Assembly (NCBI RefSeq): GCF_001553645.1
Contig: NZ_CP014231.1
Span: 1,922,001 to 1,986,000 of the forward strand
Length of the DNA: 64,000 nt
Direction: 5' to 3'
Source of the DNA: Leptotrichia sp. oral taxon 847
GTDB taxonomy: Bacteria; Fusobacteriota; Fusobacteriia; Fusobacteriales; Leptotrichiaceae
The notes under the pieces are model-generated. The model did no database searches and was not told the origin of the DNA. It saw nothing but the letters and a program-made list of their open reading frames with translations. The position numbers and the translations under genes were made by a program. Each line of letters begins with the position of its first letter. Within the stretch, counting starts at the first letter, position 1. Shown piece by piece: positions 55,867 through 64,000 of the stretch.

Positions 55867-56967
55867 ATGGTAAAAACAATGGAAAATAACAAAATATATC
55901 TTCATTATGATATGGATGCATTTTTTGCTTCCATTGAACAGCGAGATAATCCAAAATTGCGTGGAAAGGCGATTGCAGTTGGTAGTGGCGTTGTTACAAC
56001 GGCAAGCTATGAAGCTAGAAAATTTGGAATAAGATCAGCTATGCCAATGTCAAATGCAAGAAAGTTGTGTCCACATTTAAAAGTAGTTTATCCCAGAAAA
56101 GATGTCTATTTTGCTGAAGGGAAAAAAATACAGGATTTAATAAAAAAAATTATCAAAATCTATGAATTCACTTCGGTAGATGAAGGTTATTTGGATATCA
56201 CACAATTCATTTTTGCAGAAAATCAGACGGAAATAAAAAAAATTTCTAAAATAAAAAGATTTATAAAAAAGTTTAAGGAATATATATACAAAAATGTAAA
56301 TTTAACTTGTTCTGTCGGAATAGGATTTAGTAAAGTTAGCGCAAAAATCGCAAGTGATGCCAACAAACCAAATGGATTTTTTATTTTCAAAAATAAAAAA
56401 CATTTTATAAATTACATCTACGATAAAAATTTGGAGATAATTCCAGGCATTGGGAAAAAAACGAGAGAAATTTTAAAATTTTCTTTTGAAGCGACAAAAG
56501 TTTCACAGCTATATGAAATTTCAAAAGAGACATTAATTAGAAAATTTGGTGCGAGTAGAGGCGAGTATATCTATAACGTTATTCGAGGTAAGCATTTTTC
56601 CAAGATTAATGTTGCTAGGCAAAGAAAATCATACGGCTATGAAATAACTTTTAGCCAAAATGTTGATGAGATTTATGAACTTCAAGAAGCAATGAAAGCG
56701 CAAGTAAAAAAAATTAGCCAAAAGTTAAAAGAGCAGAAAGAATTTATAAAAACAGTTACAGTAAAAATAAAATATTCTGATTTTACTGGGCACACTCGGT
56801 CAAAGACGTTTAATAATGCAACAAATGATGAAGAAGTAATTTATAAAATTTCACTTGAAAATTTTAATTATTTTATAAAAAAAGATGAAGTGAGACTTAT
56901 TGGAATTTATGTGAGCAACATTTTTAAGAGGCGTTTTATACAGCTGAGATTGTTTGAGAAAACTTGA
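55867..56967 (+). CDS. dinB: DNA polymerase IV (Y-family)
   Basis: A 366-aa translesion polymerase. Catalytic carboxylates: YDMDAFFASIEQ and TSVDEGYLD. Fingers/palm motif TTASYEARKFGIRSAMP; the little-finger domain ends with RFIQLRLFEKT, close to a QLxLF beta-clamp-binding motif. The start is ATG 55867 or ATG 55879; neither has a clear ribosome-binding site. It lies 6 nt after lolD. Confidence 0.92.
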   Translation: MVKTMENNKIYLHYDMDAFFASIEQRDNPKLRGKAIAVGSGVVTTASYEARKFGIRSAMPMSNARKLCPHLKVVYPRKDVYFAEGKKIQDLIKKIIKIYEFTSVDEGYLDITQFIFAENQTEIKKISKIKRFIKKFKEYIYKNVNLTCSVGIGFSKVSAKIASDANKPNGFFIFKNKKHFINYIYDKNLEIIPGIGKKTREILKFSFEATKVSQLYEISKETLIRKFGASRGEYIYNVIRGKHFSKINVARQRKSYGYEITFSQNVDEIYELQEAMKAQVKKISQKLKEQKEFIKTVTVKIKYSDFTGHTRSKTFNNATNDEEVIYKISLENFNYFIKKDEVRLIGIYVSNIFKRRFIQLRLFEKT

Positions 56968-56992
56968 CAAAATGTGAAAAAACTGGTAGTAT
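56964..56992 (+). promoter_or_regulatory. Promoter of the V-ATPase operon
   Basis: TTGACA (56964-56969), 17 nt, TAGTAT (56987-56992), 95 nt before the first V-ATPase gene. The -35 box is a perfect consensus. Confidence 0.6.
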
Positions 56993-57086
56993 TATAGGAG
57001 TAGTTAATGACTTTTTGGTCATAAATTGAGCATTAAAATATTAAAATTATTTTAATGAATATTTAAAAAGCGAAGGAGGTTATATC

Positions 57087-57398
57087 TTGGCAAAAGAAAT
57101 TTTAGAAAAAATAAAAGCTGCTGAAAAAGAAGCGGATGGTATTATTATGGACTCAAACGATGCTGCAAAGGATATTTTGAAAAATATCGACGAGAAAATA
57201 AAGTCGGATAGTGAAAAAGTGCTTTCACAAGCATCAAAAGAAGCAGAAAATATAAAAAAAACTTCAGTGGAAAAAGCCAAAGAAAAAGTTAAGTTTCTTT
57301 TAGATAGTGAAGCAGAAAATATAAAAAAAATTCTTGAAATTGATGACGCAAAAATAGAAAAAGTCGTTGATTTATTGGCAGAGAGGATTGTAAAATAA
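57087..57398 (+). CDS. V-type ATP synthase subunit G/H-like (peripheral stalk)
   Basis: A 103-aa almost wholly helical, Lys/Glu/Ala-rich protein (AAEKEADGIIMDSNDAAKDI; ASKEAENIKKTSVEKAKEKV) matching the stalk subunit that pairs with subunit E. The start is TTG 57087, 7 nt after AAGGAGG. First gene of the ntp operon; its stop overlaps the next start (TAATG). Confidence 0.8.
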   Translation: MAKEILEKIKAAEKEADGIIMDSNDAAKDILKNIDEKIKSDSEKVLSQASKEAENIKKTSVEKAKEKVKFLLDSEAENIKKILEIDDAKIEKVVDLLAERIVK

Positions 57399-59374
57399 TG
57401 GCAATAGTAAAGATGAGTAAATTTGATTTGGTCATTTTTGATTCCAAAAGAGCAAAAGTGCTAAAAAGACTTCAAAAATTTAAAGAAGTCAATTTTGTCG
57501 ATGTAAACTTAAATGATGATGAAAATGATGAAATCAATGAAAATAAAATCGAAGGCGTGACAAAATATGTGAACAATGAAGAATTGACACATATTGAAGA
57601 GAGACTTCATCAAGTTAGTAGTGCAATTTCCTTGATAAAAAAATATGATGTAAAAAAAACTCGATTAAGAGACGTTATCAAAGGGAATGAAAATTATACA
57701 TTTGATGAATTGTCTAAAAAAGTTTTGTCGTACGATTGGAAAAAAATATCTTCTGAGTTAAATAGTATTGGAGCCAAGTACGCCAATATAAAAAGTAAAA
57801 TTTCTAAAAAATATAACAAGTACGATGAAATTGATTTATGGGAAAGACTTGATGTCAATCCAAAAGAATTAAAGCAATTAAAAAAAGTTAATTCTTATTT
57901 AGGAACTGTGCCGTTAAAATTAAAAGGCACATTTATTGAACAAATTTCAAATTTGAGTAATACTTATTATGAAGAGTTGAAAATTGTAAAAGATGAAGTT
58001 TATTATCTTGTAATTTCACTTATTGAAGAAAATGAAGCCGAAAAGCTGTCTGAAGTATTTAGAGATAGCAGTTTTACTGTGGCAAATCTGGATATAGATG
58101 CAATTCCTCAGGATTACAAAGATAAGTTGCAAAAAGAAATTTCTGAATTAAAAAAGGAAAAAAGAAAATTAAAATCAAAAATCAAATCATATAGTGAAGA
58201 TTTAACAGATTTGGAAGCAATTTATGAATATTTACAAAATAAAAAATTGAGAATTACTGAATCTGAAAAATTAGCACAGACAGAAAATACCAATATTATT
58301 AATGGATGGATACCAACATCAAAAAAAGATGAATTTGAAAAATTGATAAGAGAAGAAACAAATGGAAACTATTATGTAAGTTTTGAAGAAGCTAAAAAAG
58401 ATGATGAAACGGTTCCAATTAAATTAAAAAATGGTAGAATTTCGACTAATTTTGAAACTCTTACACAGATGTACGCTTATCCAAGATATAACGAAATTGA
58501 TCCTACACCATTATTTACACCATTTTATATTTTATTTTTCGGTATGATGGGAGCGGATGTCGGATATGGATTGGTGCTTTTACTCGCAACAGCCATCACT
58601 TTAAGAATTGTAAATCTTAATGATAGTATGAGAAAATCAGTTAAATTTTTCTTTTATTTGAGTTTTTCAGTTATCTTTTGGGGATTTTTATACGGTTCGT
58701 ACTTTGGTGCAACAATACCAAAAATGTGGCGTTTAATTGATCCTTCCAGCGAATATAATACACTTCTTATAGGTTCTATTGTATTTGGAGTTGTTCATAT
58801 TTTTGTTGGACTTGGAATAAAAGCGTATATGTTAATTCGTGATGGAAAATCGCTTGATGCAATTTATGATGTATTATTTTGGTATATGTCACTTGCAGGT
58901 GGAATTGTATTTTTAATTTTCAAATTGAAGAATTTATCGCCTGTTGTAACTCAAGTTTCAATGTGGGTGATGATTTTAGGAATGGTTGGAATTATACTTA
59001 CGGGTGGAAGAGAAGCTAAAAGTGTCGGTGCAAAACTAGGTGGCGGATTATATAGTCTTTATGGTATTTCAAGTTATATTGGAGATTTTGTGTCTTATTC
59101 AAGGCTTATGGCGCTAGGGCTTTCTGGTGGATTTATCGCATCGGCAATTAATATGATTGCAGGAATGATTGCGGGAAATTGGGCTGGAATGATATTTGTA
59201 CCTGTGATTTTAGTATTTGGACATCTATTTAATATGTTTTTATCGTTCTTGGGTGCATATGTTCATACATCAAGACTTATGTATGTAGAATATTTTGGAA
59301 AATTTTATGAAGGTGGAGGAAGACCTTTTAAAGATTTTAGAACAGAAACTAAAAAAATAAATTTAAAAGATTAA
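57398..59374 (+). CDS. ntpI: V-type ATP synthase subunit I (a-subunit)
   Basis: A 658-aa protein: an N-terminal cytoplasmic half with coiled-coils (about 1-350) and a C-terminal membrane half with about seven helices. LFTPFYILFFGMMGADVGYG and SYSRLMALGLSGGFIASAIN hold the conserved Arg that faces the c-ring Glu. It forms the ion half-channels of the Vo motor. Confidence 0.93.
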   Translation: MAIVKMSKFDLVIFDSKRAKVLKRLQKFKEVNFVDVNLNDDENDEINENKIEGVTKYVNNEELTHIEERLHQVSSAISLIKKYDVKKTRLRDVIKGNENYTFDELSKKVLSYDWKKISSELNSIGAKYANIKSKISKKYNKYDEIDLWERLDVNPKELKQLKKVNSYLGTVPLKLKGTFIEQISNLSNTYYEELKIVKDEVYYLVISLIEENEAEKLSEVFRDSSFTVANLDIDAIPQDYKDKLQKEISELKKEKRKLKSKIKSYSEDLTDLEAIYEYLQNKKLRITESEKLAQTENTNIINGWIPTSKKDEFEKLIREETNGNYYVSFEEAKKDDETVPIKLKNGRISTNFETLTQMYAYPRYNEIDPTPLFTPFYILFFGMMGADVGYGLVLLLATAITLRIVNLNDSMRKSVKFFFYLSFSVIFWGFLYGSYFGATIPKMWRLIDPSSEYNTLLIGSIVFGVVHIFVGLGIKAYMLIRDGKSLDAIYDVLFWYMSLAGGIVFLIFKLKNLSPVVTQVSMWVMILGMVGIILTGGREAKSVGAKLGGGLYSLYGISSYIGDFVSYSRLMALGLSGGFIASAINMIAGMIAGNWAGMIFVPVILVFGHLFNMFLSFLGAYVHTSRLMYVEYFGKFYEGGGRPFKDFRTETKKINLKD

Positions 59375-59408
59375 TAAATTTAAAGATTAATTTATAAATA
59401 GTAAATAA

Positions 59409-59906
<498 letters not shown>

Positions 59907-59950
59907 TTGAATAAAAAAGTTATTAAAATTTACAAAAAAGGAGGCAGACG

Positions 59951-60502
59951 ATGTCTAACATTGACAATTTGACATCAAAAATTTTAAATGATGCAAAAAT
60001 TGCTGGAGAGCAGATTGTGAGTGAAGCACAAGAAAAAGCGGATAAAAAATATGAAACAAGTATGAAAAAAGTTGCACAAAAAAAAGAAAAAATTCTTGAA
60101 ACAGCAAAAAAAGAGCAAGTGCTTTTGACTGATAGAATAAAATCAAGTGCAAATTTGAAAATAAGAAATGAAAAATTAAAAGCAAAACAAATAGTAATTG
60201 ACAAAGTTATAGAAAAGTTAAAACAAAAATTAGCAAATATGACAAAAGAAGATTACATGGCGTATTTAAACAAAAACATTGATAAAAATTCGATTTCTTC
60301 AAAAGAATTAATTGTAAAAAAAGAATTTTTACAAGATGTAAAAAAAGAGTTTAAAGACGCTAAAATTAAAGAAAATGAATTTGTAAGCTCAGGATTTATC
60401 ATTGAGGAAAATGGTGTTCAAAAGAATTATACTTTTGAAGTAAAAATAGATTTTATGAGAGACGAATTGGAAGTGGAAATTTCGAAACTTCTTTTCTCAT
60501 AA
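59951..60502 (+). CDS. ntpE: V-type ATP synthase subunit E
   Basis: A 183-aa peripheral-stalk subunit with a long N-terminal helix (IAGEQIVSEAQEKADKKYET) and a C-terminal globular part (SSGFIIEENGVQKNYTFEVK). Together with subunit G/H it holds the A3B3 head against rotation. AAAGGAGG lies upstream of the ATG. Confidence 0.88.
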   Translation: MSNIDNLTSKILNDAKIAGEQIVSEAQEKADKKYETSMKKVAQKKEKILETAKKEQVLLTDRIKSSANLKIRNEKLKAKQIVIDKVIEKLKQKLANMTKEDYMAYLNKNIDKNSISSKELIVKKEFLQDVKKEFKDAKIKENEFVSSGFIIEENGVQKNYTFEVKIDFMRDELEVEISKLLFS

Positions 60503-60584
60503 GAAGATAAACTTAGCTGTAAATTACTTGAAAATTGTAAATTTAAAATATTTTGCAGTTTTGGGAAATTAAGGGAGAAAAAAT

Positions 60585-61577
60585 ATGAATAGAATGGATT
60601 ACGGTCAAAGTGTCGTAACTATTAGAGTATTAGAAAAAAGACTCTTAACTAAAAATAGGCTTGAGCGAATGATAGAATCTGAAACTTGCGAAGAAGTTTT
60701 GAAATTATTATCGGAAACTGAGTATTCTCAAGATATGATGGATATTCAAAATAGTAGAGATTATGAAAAAATTTTAAAAAGGGAAACTGAAAGAGTTTTT
60801 TCGTTAGTTCGCAATATGTCTAAAAATAAAGAAGTTGTTGATATTTTGTCATTAAAATATGACTATCACAATTTGAAAGTATTGATAAAAAGCAAAGTTT
60901 TTGAAAAAGATAACACAAATTTATTGATGAATGCTGGAACAGTTGATATAACAAAATTTAAGACAAAATCTGAAGTTCAAAGTTTGGATTTGCCAGAAGG
61001 AATTTTGGAAGCAATTGCGGAAATAAAAAAGGAAGAAAATCTTAGTCCACAAAAAATTGATATTATTGTGGAAAAATATTATTTCAAAAATTTAGTGAAT
61101 TTATCGAAAAAAATTGATGTGAAAGTCATAACAGATTACGTCAAAGGACTTATCGACTTTCAAAATATAATAACTTTATTTAGAGTTCAAAAACAAAATA
61201 GAAATGCAAAGTTTTTGGATAGTGTAATATTTGACGGTGGGACAATTTCAAAAGATAAAATTGTGGCGTCATTAAATGACAGTTCGGAAACAATTTTGAA
61301 TAAATTTAAAAAAGAAAGATTGGGACCATATTTGGTAAAAGGAGTTGAAGTTTTTAACGAAACAAAAAGATTGTCAGAATTTGAAAAAATATCGGATAAT
61401 TATTTGATGGAATTAACTAAAGAATCTAAATACATCGTATTTGGACCTGAGCCGCTATTTACATATCTTGTTGCAAAAGAGCGAGAAATCAATGCAATTA
61501 GACTTATTATGGTCAGCAAAATTAATAATATAAGTTCAGAGAAAATAAGGGAAAGGCTGCGTGATACATATGCATAA
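60585..61577 (+). CDS. ntpC: V-type ATP synthase subunit C (d-subunit)
   Basis: A 330-aa helical protein (YGQSVVTIRVLEKRLLTKNR; ILSLKYDYHNLKVLIKSKVF; PLFTYLVAKEREINAIRLIM) that caps the c-ring and receives the central shaft. Its end overlaps the start of subunit F. Confidence 0.9.
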   Translation: MNRMDYGQSVVTIRVLEKRLLTKNRLERMIESETCEEVLKLLSETEYSQDMMDIQNSRDYEKILKRETERVFSLVRNMSKNKEVVDILSLKYDYHNLKVLIKSKVFEKDNTNLLMNAGTVDITKFKTKSEVQSLDLPEGILEAIAEIKKEENLSPQKIDIIVEKYYFKNLVNLSKKIDVKVITDYVKGLIDFQNIITLFRVQKQNRNAKFLDSVIFDGGTISKDKIVASLNDSSETILNKFKKERLGPYLVKGVEVFNETKRLSEFEKISDNYLMELTKESKYIVFGPEPLFTYLVAKEREINAIRLIMVSKINNISSEKIRERLRDTYA

Positions 61578-61878
61578 AATAGGTGTTGTTGGAGATAAAG
61601 ATACAATTTTACCATTTAAAGCACTGGGACTTTGCGTATATCCTGTAATAACTAAAGAAGAGGCAAGACATTTTATAGATGAAATGGCAAAAGATAACTT
61701 TGGTATTATTTTTGTAACTGAGCAGATAGCTACTTTGGTAAAAGAAACGATTGAGCGATATGCGGGTAAGATAATGCCAGCAGTTATTGTCATTCCTAAC
61801 AATCAAGGAACACTTGGATTAGGATTAAATAAAATAGATGAATATGTAGAAAAAGCAATTGGCTCTAACATATTTTAA
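61570..61878 (+). CDS. ntpG: V-type ATP synthase subunit F
   Basis: A 102-aa central-shaft partner: KIGVVGDKDTILPFKALGL and FGIIFVTEQIATLVKETIER are family motifs. ATG 61570 is chosen by homology to the usual M-x-K-I-G start; GTG 61561 has better Shine-Dalgarno spacing (AAGGGA 8 nt upstream) and would add three residues. Overlaps ntpC by 8 nt. Confidence 0.9.
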   Translation: MHKIGVVGDKDTILPFKALGLCVYPVITKEEARHFIDEMAKDNFGIIFVTEQIATLVKETIERYAGKIMPAVIVIPNNQGTLGLGLNKIDEYVEKAIGSNIF

Positions 61879-61936
61879 TTTTTTTATAGTTATTAGAATA
61901 ATAGTTTTCAAAATTTTAAGAAAGAAGGTAGATTAG

Positions 61937-63709
61937 TTGAAAACAGGAAGAATTATTAGGGTATCAGGACCTCTTGTAGTTGCAGAGGGTATGGAAAATG
62001 CCAATGTTTATGATGTGGTAAGAGTTTCTGATAGTAAACTTATAGGCGAAATTATTGAAATGAGAGGAGACAAGGCCTCTATTCAAGTATATGAAGAAAC
62101 AGTGGGAATAGGTCCAGGCGAACCTGTTTATACAACAGGGGAGCCTTTGAGTGTGGAATTGGGACCAGGATTACTGGAAGCGATGTTCGATGGGATCCAA
62201 AGACCGTTAAAAGAATATCAGAATATTGCTGGAGATTTTTTAACTAAAGGAGTGGAAGTCGCTCCATTAAATAGAACTAAAAAATGGGAATTTGATCCAG
62301 TTTTAAAAGCTGGAGAAAAAGTTCAAGAGGGAGATATATTAGGCGCTGTTCAGGAAACATCAGTTGTAAGCCATAAAATAATGGTGCCAGTTGGAGTGAA
62401 AGGAACACTAAAATCAATAAAAGCTGGAAATTTTACAGTGACTGAAACAGTCGCAGTAATCGAAACTGAAAATGGTGATGTTGAAGTTCAAATGATGCAG
62501 AAATGGCCTGTTAGAAGGGGAAGAAAATATGCAAAAAAAATAAATCCGGAAGCTCCATTGATAACAGGACAAAGGGTAATTGACACATTTTTTCCCGTAA
62601 CAAAGGGTGGAACTGCGTGTGTACCAGGACCATTCGGTTCAGGGAAAACAGTTGTGCAGCACCAGATGGCAAAATGGGCGGATGCTGAAATTATCGTATA
62701 TGTAGGTTGTGGAGAACGTGGAAACGAAATGACAGACGTTCTTATGGAATTTCCAGAAATTGTCGACCCTAAAACAGGGGAATCACTTATGAAAAGAACA
62801 GTACTTATTGCAAATACTTCAAATATGCCGGTTGCAGCAAGGGAAGCTAGTATCTATACTGGAATTACTATTGCTGAGTACTTTAGGGATATGGGATATT
62901 CAGTTGCGATAATGGCGGATTCTACATCGAGATGGGCAGAAGCATTAAGAGAAATGTCAGGACGTCTTGAAGAAATGCCGGGAGATGAAGGTTATCCAGC
63001 ATATCTTGGTTCGAGAGCTGCTGAGTTTTATGAAAGAGCTGGACATGTTGTTTGTTTAGGAAAAGATGGAAGAGAAGGGGCACTAACAGTTATTGGTGCG
63101 GTATCGCCTCCAGGTGGAGATATTTCTGAACCAGTATCACAGGCGACTTTGAGAATCGTTAAGGTATTCTGGGGACTTGATGCCAATTTGGCGTATAGAC
63201 GTCATTTTCCAGCGATTAACTGGTTAAATTCTTACACTCTGTATCAAACAAAAGTCGATAGATGGATGGACAAAAATGTTGGACCTGAGTTTTCTAAAAA
63301 TAGATCAAAAGCTATGTCATTATTACAAGAAGAATCCAGTTTACAAGAAATTGTGAGACTTGTTGGAAAAGATACTCTGTCTGAAAAAGACCAATTGAAA
63401 CTGGAAGTAGCAAAATCAATAAGAGAAGATTATTTGCAACAAAATGCTTTTATGGAATCTGATACTTATACTTCACTTGAAAAACAAGATAAAATGTTAG
63501 AGTTAGTTTTGAAATTTTATGATGAAGGAATAAGAGGTTTGGATAATGGAGCGTATCTAAGCGAAATTTCAGAGTTAGCGGTAAGAGAAAAAATTGCCAG
63601 AGCAAAATATTTGCCAGAATCTGAATTAAATAAAATCGATGAAATTTCAAAAGAGTTGACTGAAGAAATTGATAATTTAATCAGTGGAGGAGGTGCATTA
63701 AATGCTTAA
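61937..63709 (+). CDS. ntpA: V-type ATP synthase catalytic subunit A
   Basis: 590 aa, full length. N-terminal barrel ([20 protein letters not shown]), the V-type non-homologous insert (about 110-200), Walker [12 protein letters not shown], and [20 protein letters not shown]. Hydrolyses or makes ATP at the A/B interface. The start is TTG 61937 with AAGGT 8 nt upstream; no ATG fits the conserved N-terminus. Overlaps ntpB by 8 nt. Confidence 0.97.
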   Translation: MKTGRIIRVSGPLVVAEGMENANVYDVVRVSDSKLIGEIIEMRGDKASIQVYEETVGIGPGEPVYTTGEPLSVELGPGLLEAMFDGIQRPLKEYQNIAGDFLTKGVEVAPLNRTKKWEFDPVLKAGEKVQEGDILGAVQETSVVSHKIMVPVGVKGTLKSIKAGNFTVTETVAVIETENGDVEVQMMQKWPVRRGRKYAKKINPEAPLITGQRVIDTFFPVTKGGTACVPGPFGSGKTVVQHQMAKWADAEIIVYVGCGERGNEMTDVLMEFPEIVDPKTGESLMKRTVLIANTSNMPVAAREASIYTGITIAEYFRDMGYSVAIMADSTSRWAEALREMSGRLEEMPGDEGYPAYLGSRAAEFYERAGHVVCLGKDGREGALTVIGAVSPPGGDISEPVSQATLRIVKVFWGLDANLAYRRHFPAINWLNSYTLYQTKVDRWMDKNVGPEFSKNRSKAMSLLQEESSLQEIVRLVGKDTLSEKDQLKLEVAKSIREDYLQQNAFMESDTYTSLEKQDKMLELVLKFYDEGIRGLDNGAYLSEISELAVREKIARAKYLPESELNKIDEISKELTEEIDNLISGGGALNA

Positions 63710-64000
63710 AGAATACAAAACTATAAAAGAAATAGTAGGACCACTTATGGTAGTTGAAGGAGTGGAAGGAATTACATATGAAGAATTGGTAGAAATTCAG
63801 ACTCAAACTGGAGAACTTCGTCGTGGTAGGGTTTTGGAAGTTAGTGGAGATAAAGCGGTTGTGCAATTATTTGAAAATTCGGCTGGAATTAACTTAAAAG
63901 ACTCAAAAGTTAGATTTTTGGGAAGACCATTATCCCTTGGAGTTTCTGAAGATATGATAGGACGTGTATTTGATGGGCTTGGAAGACCAAAAGACAATGG
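63702..64000 (+). CDS. ntpB: V-type ATP synthase subunit B, 3' partial
   Basis: The first 99 codons of the non-catalytic B subunit: [20 protein letters not shown], then [17 protein letters not shown] and [20 protein letters not shown], up to the window edge. GGAGG (inside ntpA) precedes ATG 63702. ntpD would be expected next outside the window. Confidence 0.95.
   Translation, partial: MLKEYKTIKEIVGPLMVVEGVEGITYEELVEIQTQTGELRRGRVLEVSGDKAVVQLFENSAGINLKDSKVRFLGRPLSLGVSEDMIGRVFDGLGRPKDN

Overview
The DNA is very AT-rich, with A/T-ending codons throughout. The gene set points to a fermentative, outer-membrane-bearing bacterium of the Fusobacteriota, most likely Leptotrichia or a close relative. 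It carries a Kdo transferase (LPS core), LolC/LolD-like exporters, MreC, a CIRCE-controlled groESL operon, and a V-type ATPase whose c-ring carries the sodium-binding residues. The genus is an inference from gene content; no rRNA or tRNA gene was recognised in the window.

Layout. 1-6.7 kb is core: the waaA end, trmB, a coiled-coil envelope protein, groES-groEL, and convergently one long ORF joining HMG-CoA synthase to HMG-CoA reductase (two successive mevalonate-pathway steps). 6.7-12 kb holds a 90-bp MITE-like element, a complete IS256-family insertion that cuts off the 3' end of a kinase-like gene, and a pyroglutamate operon (DUF969/DUF979 transporter plus pcp). 12.3-19.7 kb is a decayed type I restriction-modification locus: hsdM is cut at its SAM motif by a conjugative-element fragment, a rhuM-type gene has received a RepA-like N-terminus, hsdS carries three target-recognition modules with a frameshift in the third, and hsdR has an in-frame stop.

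20-34 kb is accessory. It holds an aldo/keto reductase, a LysR regulator, secreted esterases/hydrolases, a cupin-carboxymuconolactone protein and flavodoxins. It also has two TMEM175-type channel genes, each followed by an AraC-type DNA-binding module (the second broken), an AlbA/Schlafen-type regulator, a truncated macrodomain gene and a second identical IS256-family copy. 34-41 kb has an HxlR regulator, cupin, MATE exporter, yefM-yoeB toxin-antitoxin pair, TPR/Sel1 proteins and several frameshifted small genes. 41.4-49 kb has an RclA-like flavoprotein, a TnpB with its structured right end, a DUF3290-DUF421 pair, and tandem mgtE genes, the first preceded by a leader ORF that overlaps a hairpin.

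49.9-64 kb returns to core: mreC, a LolA-like protein, recO, a PTS EIIA, nrdR, an FtsB-like protein, lolC/lolD, dinB, and a V-ATPase operon in the order G-I-K-E-C-F-A-B, running off the window end.

The most useful second looks are the synthase-reductase fusion with an internal ribosome-binding site, the candidate magnesium-sensing leader of mgtE, the mosaic restriction locus, and the structured non-coding block at 49.35-49.62 kb.
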